A stretch of 53,113 nt of DNA from contig JAQXDZ010000094.1 of assembly GCA_029251085.1 (NCBI GenBank), positions 1-53,113 of the forward strand, given 5' to 3'. The notes under the pieces were generated by a model. The model was not told the DNA's origin. It was given only the letters and a program-made list of their open reading frames with translations, and searched no databases. This DNA comes from Mariniblastus sp. GTDB lineage: Bacteria; Planctomycetota; Planctomycetia; Pirellulales; Pirellulaceae. The first letter of the stretch is position 1. Every line of letters begins with the position of its first letter. Positions 8,660-16,476 of the stretch are shown here, piece after piece. A program made the translations under genes and the position numbers.

Positions 8660-11155
8660 CTAACCCCGTCCCATCTGCTGATTCCAAAGCTCTTGGTAAA
8701 CCTTACACTTGGCCAGCAACTGCGGATGCGTCCCCATTGCCTCGATCCGCCCCCGCTCCAGCACCAAAATCCCATCACAGTCAACCAAAGTAGACAATCG
8801 ATGAGAGACCAAAATAACCGTCCGCCCATTGGCAATCCGCTTCAAGTTCTTTTGAATAATTGCTTCACTTTCGGGATCGAGTGCGCTCGTCGCTTCGTCA
8901 AAAATCAGAATTCTCGGATCTTTTAGCAACGCACGGGCAATGGCAAGCCGCTGTTTTTGCCCACCGGACAGGTTCGCACCATTTTCTTCAAGCATCGTGT
9001 CGTAGGATTGCGGCATTCGCTCTACAAATTCAGCGGCCCCCGCGAGTCGAGCGACATTGATTACCTCAGAAAAACTACAATTTGGTTTCGCCATCGCGAT
9101 ATTTTCGCGAATCGTCCCCCGAAAAAGAAAGTTATCCTGCAACACTACGCCTATGTTCTGTCGAATATGGGCAATATCCAATTCCCTCAAATCGAGATTA
9201 TCGAAACGCATCAAACCACCTTGTGGCTGATGCATCCCCTGCATCATTCGCGTTAGTGTCGTCTTACCGGAACCGCTGCGCCCGACAATCCCAACCACTT
9301 TACCTGCGGGAATGTTGAAACTTACGCCATCAAGCGCCGGCGGCAACGTCGGGGCGTACTGAAAAGTAACCCGCTCAAATTCAATCCGACCATTAACTTC
9401 CGGTCGCAACCCGCGACCAATCCCGGGTTCCTCCGCACGATTCATGACTGTTCCGAGCATCCGCACAGACAAAGCACACTGTTGATAGGAATGGACTAAA
9501 CCGACCAGCTGTACCAACGGACCGGTTACGCGCCCCGAGATCATTTGAAACGCCACCAGTTCACCAACCGACAACTGTTTCCCAATGACCAGAGAGGCAC
9601 CGTACCAAACGACAACAACCGTCAGCAATTTCTCTAAAAACTTGGAAATGGTCGTCGCGGTAATTGAAATCTTTCCAACCTTGAACTGCATTGCCACCGC
9701 CTGAGCAGAGCTTTGATCCCAGTTCTTTCGCTGCACCGGTTCCATGCTCAACGCTTTCACGGTTTGAATACCGTGAATCGTCTCAACCAGCATCGCCTGA
9801 CGTTCACCTTCTGCATTATAAAGTGCCTCCAAACGTCTTCGGTAGGGGCCCAACAAAACGCCAATATTGATGGCCAACATCGCGGCAAACAACAACACAA
9901 CCGCCGTCAGCGATGCACTGTAGAAAAACAAGATCGGTAGAAAGATAAAGAGCGCTGTTGAGTCCAGCAGCGTAAGGAACAGACTTCCTGTCAAAAACTC
10001 TCGAATCTGATTCGTCTGCTGCATATGCTTGGTCAGCACACCCGCGGTCGACTGTTCAAAGAAGTCCATGGGTAACCGCAACATGTGTCCAAACGTTCGC
10101 GTTGCGACACGAATGTCGATCTTGCTGGTAGCAAAAAGCAGCAGATAACTACGCATGAACCCCAAAATCGCATCGAAAACTAAGGCACAACAAATGCCAA
10201 TCGTCAAAACTCGCAACGTCTCCATTGCAGAATTGACGAGCACTTTATCGATCACAATTTGAAAAAACAGTGGTACGACTAAAGCAATTAAGTGAATGAA
10301 AAATGCCGCCACTGCGACATCGGTAAATGCCGTTCGCTGACGGATTATCTCTGGAAGAAACCAACGAAGACTGAAGGGCTGTTTTTGGTCGAGTAATGAG
10401 TACTTACGTTTCGCAAGAATCACCTCTCCCTTCCAGGCACTCTCGAATTTTTCTTGGTTGAGATAGACGAAACCGGATTGATCAGCCAGCGGATCAAACA
10501 GCGCCATCTGCTCCGACTCAGTACCATCATCATTTTGGATTAACCGCAAGCCAACGAGGATCACATAGTTACCGTTATTCAACTTTCCAATCGCGGGGAA
10601 AGCTTGTTCCATTTTCCCAAATTGCTTCCACGTCATTCGGGCATGTTTTGCCTTCAGACCGTTATCCTGAGCAATTCGCAATAACCGGCGAACCTTGGGC
10701 TCTTCTTCCTCTAACGAATAATCATGAATCAATCGCTTTGGACTGACCTCCAAGCCATGATGTCGAGCCAAAAGTGCCAGGCACTGTACCGCCGTGTGCT
10801 TCATCGACGACTCACCATCCATCGAATCGAAAGCACCAGTTTGCCCCTGTGATTCCGCCTGGCTGGTTTTCGACGAGTCTACCTTCTGATCGGTCGAGTC
10901 TGACGGCGATCCCAGTTCCAGACTGGGAGTTTCGGCATCGCTAACGCTGGCAGAGGGTGATTGCCCCTGTGCGGCAGGAATACCCGAAGGAGACGTCACC
11001 GAATTTGGCTCAGTTGAATTTGGCTCAGTTGAATTTGACTCAACCGAATTTGGTTCGGTTGGGTTTTCATCACCGGCGTCCTCGCCGCGAGAATCATCAT
11101 CCGGCTGGTAGCCTTCAAAAGCCTCAGAAAAATCAGGAGGTTTGGAATCCGACAT
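8660..11155 (-). CDS. Type I secretion ABC exporter with C39-like domain
   Basis: An 831-residue HlyB/PrtD-like exporter. Order: an acidic low-complexity N-terminus (about 120 residues, with TEPNS repeats), a C39-like domain (residues about 125-260), six membrane helices (about 280-560) and an ATPase domain with Walker A GRSGSGKTTL, signature LSGGQKQR, Walker B ILIFDEAT and the H-loop VSHR. In the C39 domain the region equal to the peptidase DCGxACL site reads KHTAVQCLALLARHHGLE; the catalytic cysteine appears absent, as in HlyB, so the domain probably binds substrate and does not cut a double-glycine leader. It is coupled to the downstream adaptor. The likely cargo is the RTX metallopeptidase encoded just upstream. 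Confidence 0.94.
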   Translation of the reverse strand: MSDSKPPDFSEAFEGYQPDDDSRGEDAGDENPTEPNSVESNSTEPNSTEPNSVTSPSGIPAAQGQSPSASVSDAETPSLELGSPSDSTDQKVDSSKTSQAESQGQTGAFDSMDGESSMKHTAVQCLALLARHHGLEVSPKRLIHDYSLEEEEPKVRRLLRIAQDNGLKAKHARMTWKQFGKMEQAFPAIGKLNNGNYVILVGLRLIQNDDGTESEQMALFDPLADQSGFVYLNQEKFESAWKGEVILAKRKYSLLDQKQPFSLRWFLPEIIRQRTAFTDVAVAAFFIHLIALVVPLFFQIVIDKVLVNSAMETLRVLTIGICCALVFDAILGFMRSYLLLFATSKIDIRVATRTFGHMLRLPMDFFEQSTAGVLTKHMQQTNQIREFLTGSLFLTLLDSTALFIFLPILFFYSASLTAVVLLFAAMLAINIGVLLGPYRRRLEALYNAEGERQAMLVETIHGIQTVKALSMEPVQRKNWDQSSAQAVAMQFKVGKISITATTISKFLEKLLTVVVVWYGASLVIGKQLSVGELVAFQMISGRVTGPLVQLVGLVHSYQQCALSVRMLGTVMNRAEEPGIGRGLRPEVNGRIEFERVTFQYAPTLPPALDGVSFNIPAGKVVGIVGRSGSGKTTLTRMMQGMHQPQGGLMRFDNLDLRELDIAHIRQNIGVVLQDNFLFRGTIRENIAMAKPNCSFSEVINVARLAGAAEFVERMPQSYDTMLEENGANLSGGQKQRLAIARALLKDPRILIFDEATSALDPESEAIIQKNLKRIANGRTVILVSHRLSTLVDCDGILVLERGRIEAMGTHPQLLAKCKVYQELWNQQMGRG
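11001..11060. repeat. 15-bp coding repeat, four copies
   Basis: Two identical units GAATTTGGCTCAGTT and two diverged units lie in the N-terminal coding region of the ABC exporter, where they encode TEPNS-type pentapeptides. The unit length equals that of the array at 7124-7198. Confidence 0.9.
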
Positions 11156-11157
11156 AG

Positions 11158-11346
11158 TTATCCAGATGACGACATGGGTGCTGCCTGGCCCTCAAGGGCA
11201 CATACGCAAAAGACTGGCAAAACACCAAGATATTCTTCTGGCGTAATTAGCTCAAGGTCGACCCGAAATTTGCGGACAATTGAGTGATCCGTAGGCCACA
11301 ATCCCCCCAATTGACGCTCAAGTGCCGACAAAGTTCCCAAATGCAT
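11158..11346 (-). CDS. Possible small protein upstream of the exporter
   Basis: A 62-codon frame with an ATG lies between the terminator of the peptidase gene and the exporter. Its TAA ends 2 bases before the exporter ATG, the same spacing as between exporter and adaptor. The product (MHLGTLSALERQL...SSG) has a mixed, protein-like composition with one hydrophobic stretch (YLGVLPVFCVCALEGQAA) but matches no family I know. No clear ribosome binding site is seen. It could be a small accessory of the secretion system or chance. Confidence 0.3.
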   Translation of the reverse strand: MHLGTLSALERQLGGLWPTDHSIVRKFRVDLELITPEEYLGVLPVFCVCALEGQAAPMSSSG

Positions 11347-11352
11347 CCGCCG

Positions 11353-11391
11353 GCGCAAAAAAAACCCTCTGGGAAATCCCAAGAGGGTTTG
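11353..11391 (-). terminator. Intrinsic terminator of the RTX peptidase gene
   Basis: On the minus strand AAACCCTCT pairs with AGAGGGTTT, with an inner GGG/CCC extension around a short loop, and ends in T8. It lies about 55 bases after the peptidase stop. It should separate most of the peptidase transcript from the exporter genes, giving more cargo than exporter. Confidence 0.88.
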
Positions 11392-11444
11392 TGTTTTGCA
11401 CTGGGCAGAACCTGTTTTACAGACGATTTGCTTCTCAGCAGATC

Positions 11445-14400
11445 CTAACTACCGAGGAACGGAGTCACGAGGAATCCACCGTTTTGGCCCATCTCTTCGG
11501 TGACTGAGAATCGCGTCGGGATATTCGTCGCCTGCTCGGCAAGAGAATGCAGATCGATATCCACACCAATTTTCCCTCCAAACAAGCCAAACATCCGCAT
11601 CAGCTCAACACTAGACTCTTCGTCGCTCTGATCGACGATCGTCACGGTGCCTTGCCCCGGCCCTTTGTCCGGTGTGAAGTTAATGCGAAGATTGAATGCA
11701 CTCCCATCACTACCCGGAGTGAAACTCTCTTCCCGAACGACTAAGAAATCGTCTTCGAGTGAATCTAAGTTACCTGAAGGATCGTAAAATTCGACGACAT
11801 CGATTCCGCCGTTGCCCTCTTCGCGAATGTAATCGCGACCATCACCGAGGCTCCAAATGACCGTATCGTCACCGGCCCCCGGTCGCATCACATCGTTATC
11901 ACCACCACCCCGAAGAACGTCGGCGCCGGCGTTACCGAACAGGAGGTTGGCAATTTCGTTGCCGCGAATGTTGTCGTTTCCAGAACCGCCACGAGCATTC
12001 TCAATCTGAGCATCGTAAGCGATTCGAAGAGTCTGCTGCAGTCCGTTGACCGACGACCAAGTACCTTCACGAAGATCTATCGTTTCGTCAGCGACATGGT
12101 TTGTGTAGTTCAGCGTATCAACTCCACCGCCGTCCCACAGCGTCGACTGATGCTGCTCATCGTTGGTAAAGAAGTTAGGCTCTGAACCAACAAAGAAGTT
12201 GCCGTAGTGCGTGTTGCCAGGATTAAAGTCAGCATTCGCTCCATACACTTCCTGAAGCCTCTCAACATCGAACAACATCGGAGACGAAGGAGACTCGGGA
12301 TAAGCCGGGAAAGGATTATGAATGTTGTCATCCGTGTATGACATCACGGTGTTGTACTGGAAGTCGTTAAAGATCGACAGCACACGACCACCGCCAGCGT
12401 TGTCAAACGAATGCTTGAACCCCATCGTGTGACCCACTTCATGGATGGTTGTGAAATCAAAACTTGTTCCGTAACCAACATTTCCAAAAATGGCCTCATC
12501 ATTCGGGTCAAACGAATCGGTGTTGTACCAAACGTCACCTGCGTAGGTCGCATGGCCATTACCACCATTAGGGAAATAAGCCCAAGCACCCACACCATCA
12601 TCAAGTTTTGCAGCACCGAAAACCATTCCAGCATTTGAACCATCCCCGACTGGATCCGCAGCACCGGGCAGATATGCGACCTCGGTAAACTTTAGGTTGG
12701 CATAGTTTTCGTAATCCCCCAAGAGTCGGCGAATCGCCTCTCGCTGAGGTTGGTTAAGTGGAAAATCATCGACTGCCTGATCACACTCAGCATCCGCGGG
12801 AATTTCTGGAGGCCCCGGAATAGGGAAATCAGGGTGGCATCTGTAGTAAAATGGTGCTGGATGATCAACGTTTCCGTCAATAAAGGTGTAAGTGATCTCA
12901 AGAGTATCACCCGGGACTACGCCACCCCAGACTGCGGGCGTCGCCAATGAATCCGTTCCGACTGGATCCGTGTTCACATTAACCCGTTCCCACTCACTCC
13001 ACCCAGAAACTCCATTATCAGCCCGAACCAACATCGGATCCAACTGGCGTCCAAAGTCCGTTTCGGCACCTTTGAAGAACAGGTTGCTGAAGTCAGCAGC
13101 CGGCAGTGTGTGAACCAAGCCCTGCTGAAGGTCGACACCGTTTAGCTCCAATCGCCCAGAACGAACGTCGGTGTTACCGTCGTAAACCTGAAACTGAACT
13201 GGTAACGGCCCGCCATCGGTTTGTGTAAACATGGAATCCACAAGTACACGCTCGATGGTGTCAACCGAAATATCATTGACGTCCGCGTCGTAAATCGGCG
13301 GTGCATAAGCGTTAATGATCGTTGACTCATCCGTACTGGCGGCGCGACCGTCAAACAATCGCATCTCGACTTGTTCCGCCCCAGCAACATTGGATACGCG
13401 GTACTGAATGTTGTGCCGCTGATCCCAATCAAATGTGAGCCATGTTCCCGAAGGCTGAGCGACTCCGTTAAGGGTGAAGAAACCTCCTCCAGCCGCCGTA
13501 TCCTTGATACTAAACGTCTCGATCGCATCGCCATCGCCATCCGACCAGGTAAACATTCCGGTCAGGTTCAGGCCGACGTTTAATTTGGCTTCAACGTCAA
13601 ACAAGTTTAACTCAGGTGCAAACAAGTTTGGCGCGGTACCGATATTAAACTCTGATGCGTCACTCCAAATCCCGTTTGAGTGGGCGAGTACAGAAATTTG
13701 CTCCGTCTGAGGACCGAACGAACCTCCCCGATAATAAAGTTGGTCCAATTCGTCGGCCTGAATGTAAAAATACGTCGCGTCAGGCATCTGCTCGCCCTTG
13801 AACACGAAGTGACCGCCGTTGCTATTGATCGACCGCGAGTTGAACATCAACAAATCAACTTCATCGCCGTCTGCGTCTTGGTAATTGAGGACAGTCTCCC
13901 CATCGCCTGTCAAAAGGCCGTTCGCCGAGTTCTTGGTCTGCCCAGTCGCCATATTCAAATAATGGCCCCGCTGAATTTCAACGTCCTCGCCGGATACCTC
14001 AGGATAAGTCACCGTGTTGATGTTAAATTTAGTGACATCACTAAACTGATAACCATCAAACACTTGCACGCCAACTTGCTCGAACTGGGGACCAGTCGAG
14101 CCACCGACGTAAAACAGCTTATCGAAATTAGAAGCTAACACGGTGAACCAAGTTGCCGATGGCATTGCATTGCCGTCGTACTCCCAGTAACCACCATCAG
14201 CATTGGTTCGGAAATCGACGAAATTTGCACTGAACAAAGTGTCGCCGTCTGCGTCGACTGCAGAGAACAGATCAGTTGCCGACCGCTTGGCGTCAACCAG
14301 GACCTCTTCCGGTTCACCAATAACAATTGGCTCCGTTGTGGTCGCCATGCTGAATTCAGTGGTCTCACTCCAACTGTAATTATCCCAAACCATGACTCCG

Positions 14401-14993
14401 ATCAGTTCAACATCACGGCCCTCATCTGCACCTCGATACCGCAACCTGGAAAAGTCACCCGCTTCGATGCTGAACCAAGTCGCTTGCGGCTTCGCAACAC
14501 CGTCAAGGAAAAACTGACCACCACCAACATTGTTTCGACGATCGACAAACATCAATCGGGTGATTTGGTCATCGTCGCCATCTGTAATATTAATGTAATT
14601 GCTGATGCTGACTTCATCAGTGGCAGAAACTCTCCCTTCGGAGCCTTCGACGACAGGCGAAACATTCCCGGTCGTGATCGGCGCGGTTGCCTGATTACTC
14701 CACAAACCGCCGTCGTATACCTGAACAGTGAACGTCTCTTGTGTGAAGAAAGACGCACCGTGATAATTGACGGACTCAAGCTGAAACGCAGGAATCTCGT
14801 GAAATACATTCGGAGTAAGAATGTTTCCATTGAGCTCGAAAAAGCCTCGCCCGAGAACATTGTCGCGGACGCGAACCCGTGTTACCTCGGAGTCCTCATC
14901 GATATCAACCACCGAGTAAAGTGAAGACAACTTTCTTTCACCGTTAATTGGTATGACACTTGGCTGTGTTTTTACGATTGGTGGATTACTCAT
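11445..14993 (-). CDS. RTX M10 (serralysin-like) metallopeptidase with N-terminal repeats
   Basis: An 1182-residue secreted protein, more than twice the length of typical serralysins. Residues 1 to about 660 hold six related domains of about 105 residues, each with a pattern such as DGDDDQITRLMFVD...GGGQFFLDG...LRYRG...VMVWDN. The catalytic domain follows, with the zinc motif HEVGHTMGFKH starting at His851 and the Met-turn VMSYTDDN. RTX calcium repeats follow at about 1000-1050 (GGSGNDNIRGN, GNAGADVLRGGGDNDVM), then a C-terminal domain ending in FLVTPFLGS, where a type I secretion signal is expected. There is no Sec signal. A cysteine-containing insertion (YYRCHPDF...AECDQAV) precedes the active-site helix. 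It has its own promoter and terminator, and the cognate exporter lies downstream. Confidence 0.9.
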   Translation of the reverse strand: MSNPPIVKTQPSVIPINGERKLSSLYSVVDIDEDSEVTRVRVRDNVLGRGFFELNGNILTPNVFHEIPAFQLESVNYHGASFFTQETFTVQVYDGGLWSNQATAPITTGNVSPVVEGSEGRVSATDEVSISNYINITDGDDDQITRLMFVDRRNNVGGGQFFLDGVAKPQATWFSIEAGDFSRLRYRGADEGRDVELIGVMVWDNYSWSETTEFSMATTTEPIVIGEPEEVLVDAKRSATDLFSAVDADGDTLFSANFVDFRTNADGGYWEYDGNAMPSATWFTVLASNFDKLFYVGGSTGPQFEQVGVQVFDGYQFSDVTKFNINTVTYPEVSGEDVEIQRGHYLNMATGQTKNSANGLLTGDGETVLNYQDADGDEVDLLMFNSRSINSNGGHFVFKGEQMPDATYFYIQADELDQLYYRGGSFGPQTEQISVLAHSNGIWSDASEFNIGTAPNLFAPELNLFDVEAKLNVGLNLTGMFTWSDGDGDAIETFSIKDTAAGGGFFTLNGVAQPSGTWLTFDWDQRHNIQYRVSNVAGAEQVEMRLFDGRAASTDESTIINAYAPPIYDADVNDISVDTIERVLVDSMFTQTDGGPLPVQFQVYDGNTDVRSGRLELNGVDLQQGLVHTLPAADFSNLFFKGAETDFGRQLDPMLVRADNGVSGWSEWERVNVNTDPVGTDSLATPAVWGGVVPGDTLEITYTFIDGNVDHPAPFYYRCHPDFPIPGPPEIPADAECDQAVDDFPLNQPQREAIRRLLGDYENYANLKFTEVAYLPGAADPVGDGSNAGMVFGAAKLDDGVGAWAYFPNGGNGHATYAGDVWYNTDSFDPNDEAIFGNVGYGTSFDFTTIHEVGHTMGFKHSFDNAGGGRVLSIFNDFQYNTVMSYTDDNIHNPFPAYPESPSSPMLFDVERLQEVYGANADFNPGNTHYGNFFVGSEPNFFTNDEQHQSTLWDGGGVDTLNYTNHVADETIDLREGTWSSVNGLQQTLRIAYDAQIENARGGSGNDNIRGNEIANLLFGNAGADVLRGGGDNDVMRPGAGDDTVIWSLGDGRDYIREEGNGGIDVVEFYDPSGNLDSLEDDFLVVREESFTPGSDGSAFNLRINFTPDKGPGQGTVTIVDQSDEESSVELMRMFGLFGGKIGVDIDLHSLAEQATNIPTRFSVTEEMGQNGGFLVTPFLGS

Positions 14994-15083
14994 GGACGAA
15001 AAACCTCAAAATTTTCAAAGGTTAAAATTAGGCCGAATTCGGTTCTTAGGAAGGTTGACGCAAAACGCCGAGCCATAATTCCA

Positions 15084-15113
15084 ATTATATTTGTAAATAT
15101 GGCAAAAATTCAA
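15084..15113 (-). promoter_or_regulatory. Candidate promoter of the RTX peptidase gene
   Basis: On the minus strand TTGAAT (15113-15108) and a perfect TATAAT (15089-15084) are 18 bases apart in a very AT-rich stretch, about 90 bases before the peptidase ATG and just after the stop of the small upstream gene. Confidence 0.5.
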
Positions 15114-15120
15114 TTTCCAC

Positions 15121-15423
15121 TTAGAAATTTGGCGACTTTGCCTCTCCCTCAGGGGTGGGTTTTGAGGCTGATTCCGGCTGTTCGCCGTCTCTTGGCTTTA
15201 CCAGCCCCGCCTCAATTAACTGCTTCACAAGATTCTCCATTGCACTAAAGCTCCTCAAGAAGCCATCTGGAGGCATCACGATACGCTTGGATAGCTCCAA
15301 ACGAGGTTTGTTCTCAGGGTTATTCTGCGATCCGACCAACGTTACGAGATCCATCCGAACCATGCCGCCGGCTAAAGTAATCTCGCCAATACCGTCCGCG
15401 AAATAGTCTCTTTGTTCTGACAT
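15121..15423 (-). CDS. Conserved small protein of the type I secretion locus
   Basis: A 100-residue acidic soluble protein. The ATG at 15423 has AGGAG 8 bases upstream; the TTG one codon earlier is rejected for that reason. The core reads FADGIGEITLAGGMVRMDLV near residues 8-27, then RIVMPPDGFLRSFSAMENLV and LIEAGLV, then a Pro/Glu/Ser-rich tail. I recall proteins with this ADGIG...GGMVR...MPxxGFLR plan beside type I secretion genes, but no function is established. It is the first gene of the locus, 127 bases upstream of the peptidase. It could be an accessory or regulator. Confidence 0.75.
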   Translation of the reverse strand: MSEQRDYFADGIGEITLAGGMVRMDLVTLVGSQNNPENKPRLELSKRIVMPPDGFLRSFSAMENLVKQLIEAGLVKPRDGEQPESASKPTPEGEAKSPNF

Positions 15424-15960
15424 CAAAAACTCCTGAGTTTGGTAAACCTTTTTGAGGCTTGTGGTTTTATCGGTTTGCCGTGCCGCTTCTTCAACAACAC
15501 GAAAACATGTATTCGGAATTCCTCGAACCTGAATCGCCGAGAAACTTGGAATTCAAACTGGCTGAAAACACCCAGCGCTCAAATAGTCAACTCGCAACAT
15601 ACAAATCAGTACGCCTGAATTTAAAATTCGACAGCTAACACATTTTTGATGAGTTTTTCAACAGCGGAACCCTCAACATTCTTAAATAACAAAATAAGCC
15701 ACCAAACGCTAGACTGCAAAACACGCAATCAAGCGAAATGCTTGCACTACGCCCAAAACGTTCGCTAGCACGCTTCCGAGGCTCGTTCACCTAGAAGTTT
15801 ACCTGAACTACCATTTTTAAGAATGAACGAAAATCGCATCGACACGAGTTCGCCATTTCGGTACAGAAAGTCTCCCATCTCATGCCGAAATAGCAATACA
15901 CCAAATATTACGGTACCGGATGGTCCTTGAATTTAACCACTACCGCACGATGCAAATAGA
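15424..15960. other. Intergenic region, divergent promoters expected
   Basis: About 535 AT-rich bases between the secretion locus (minus) and the TIGR03546/TIGR03545-like pair (plus). I find no open frame with a start site, no strong hairpin and no RNA gene; promoters for both sides must lie here but none stands out. Confidence 0.5.
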
Positions 15961-16470
15961 ATGATATCCCTCAACAAAGCCTGGATTTCACTAAAAGGAA
16001 CCGTTAAAGGTTTCGACACTCCGAGGCAATTAGCCATGGGCGTGGCATTTGGCATGATGATTGGCTTGATCCCCAAAGACTCACTGCTCCCTTATTTAAT
16101 CGCTTTGGTTGCGTTATTGACTCCATCTAATCTTGCGTGCCTTGGAATCTCCGCATTTGCATTTCACACCCTTGGCCCCAAGCTAGACCCAGTCCTCCAA
16201 CAAATTGGGAATTGGTTTTTAACGCTCGACGCGTTAACGCCCTACTGGCAACCGATTTCTGAATACTCGATCTTCAGCTGGATGCGAATCGAGAACACCG
16301 TGGTTACCGGTGCTTTCTTGCTCGGCCTAGCAGCGTTCTTACCCATCTTTTTGATCAGTAAATTTGCGTTTGCCAAATTTGGCGCCAGAGCACATCAGTT
16401 CCTTGCGCAAACCCGCCTAGCTCGATGGCTAGTCGGAAGCAATCAGACCCCCAACTTACAAAAGAGCTAA
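15961..16470 (+). CDS. TIGR03546-like membrane protein
   Basis: A 169-residue protein with three or four hydrophobic segments (LAMGVAFGMMIGLIP, LLPYLIALVALLTPSNLACL, VVTGAFLLGLAAFLPIFLI). The arrangement, with a GFDTPRQLAMGVAFGMMIGLIPKDS start and HTLGPKLDPVLQQIG in the middle, fits the uncharacterised TIGR03546 family, which is related to DUF2062 proteins. That family is typically found as a two-gene pair with TIGR03545, and such a gene follows here after 6 bases. Only outer-membrane-bearing bacteria are reported to carry the pair; its role is unknown. Confidence 0.85.
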   Translation: MISLNKAWISLKGTVKGFDTPRQLAMGVAFGMMIGLIPKDSLLPYLIALVALLTPSNLACLGISAFAFHTLGPKLDPVLQQIGNWFLTLDALTPYWQPISEYSIFSWMRIENTVVTGAFLLGLAAFLPIFLISKFAFAKFGARAHQFLAQTRLARWLVGSNQTPNLQKS

Positions 16471-16476
16471 ACTATC

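Noticed and set aside
13371..14924. Several plus-strand open frames opposite the metallopeptidase
   Set aside because: They lie antisense to a long, clearly coding gene and show no family motifs.
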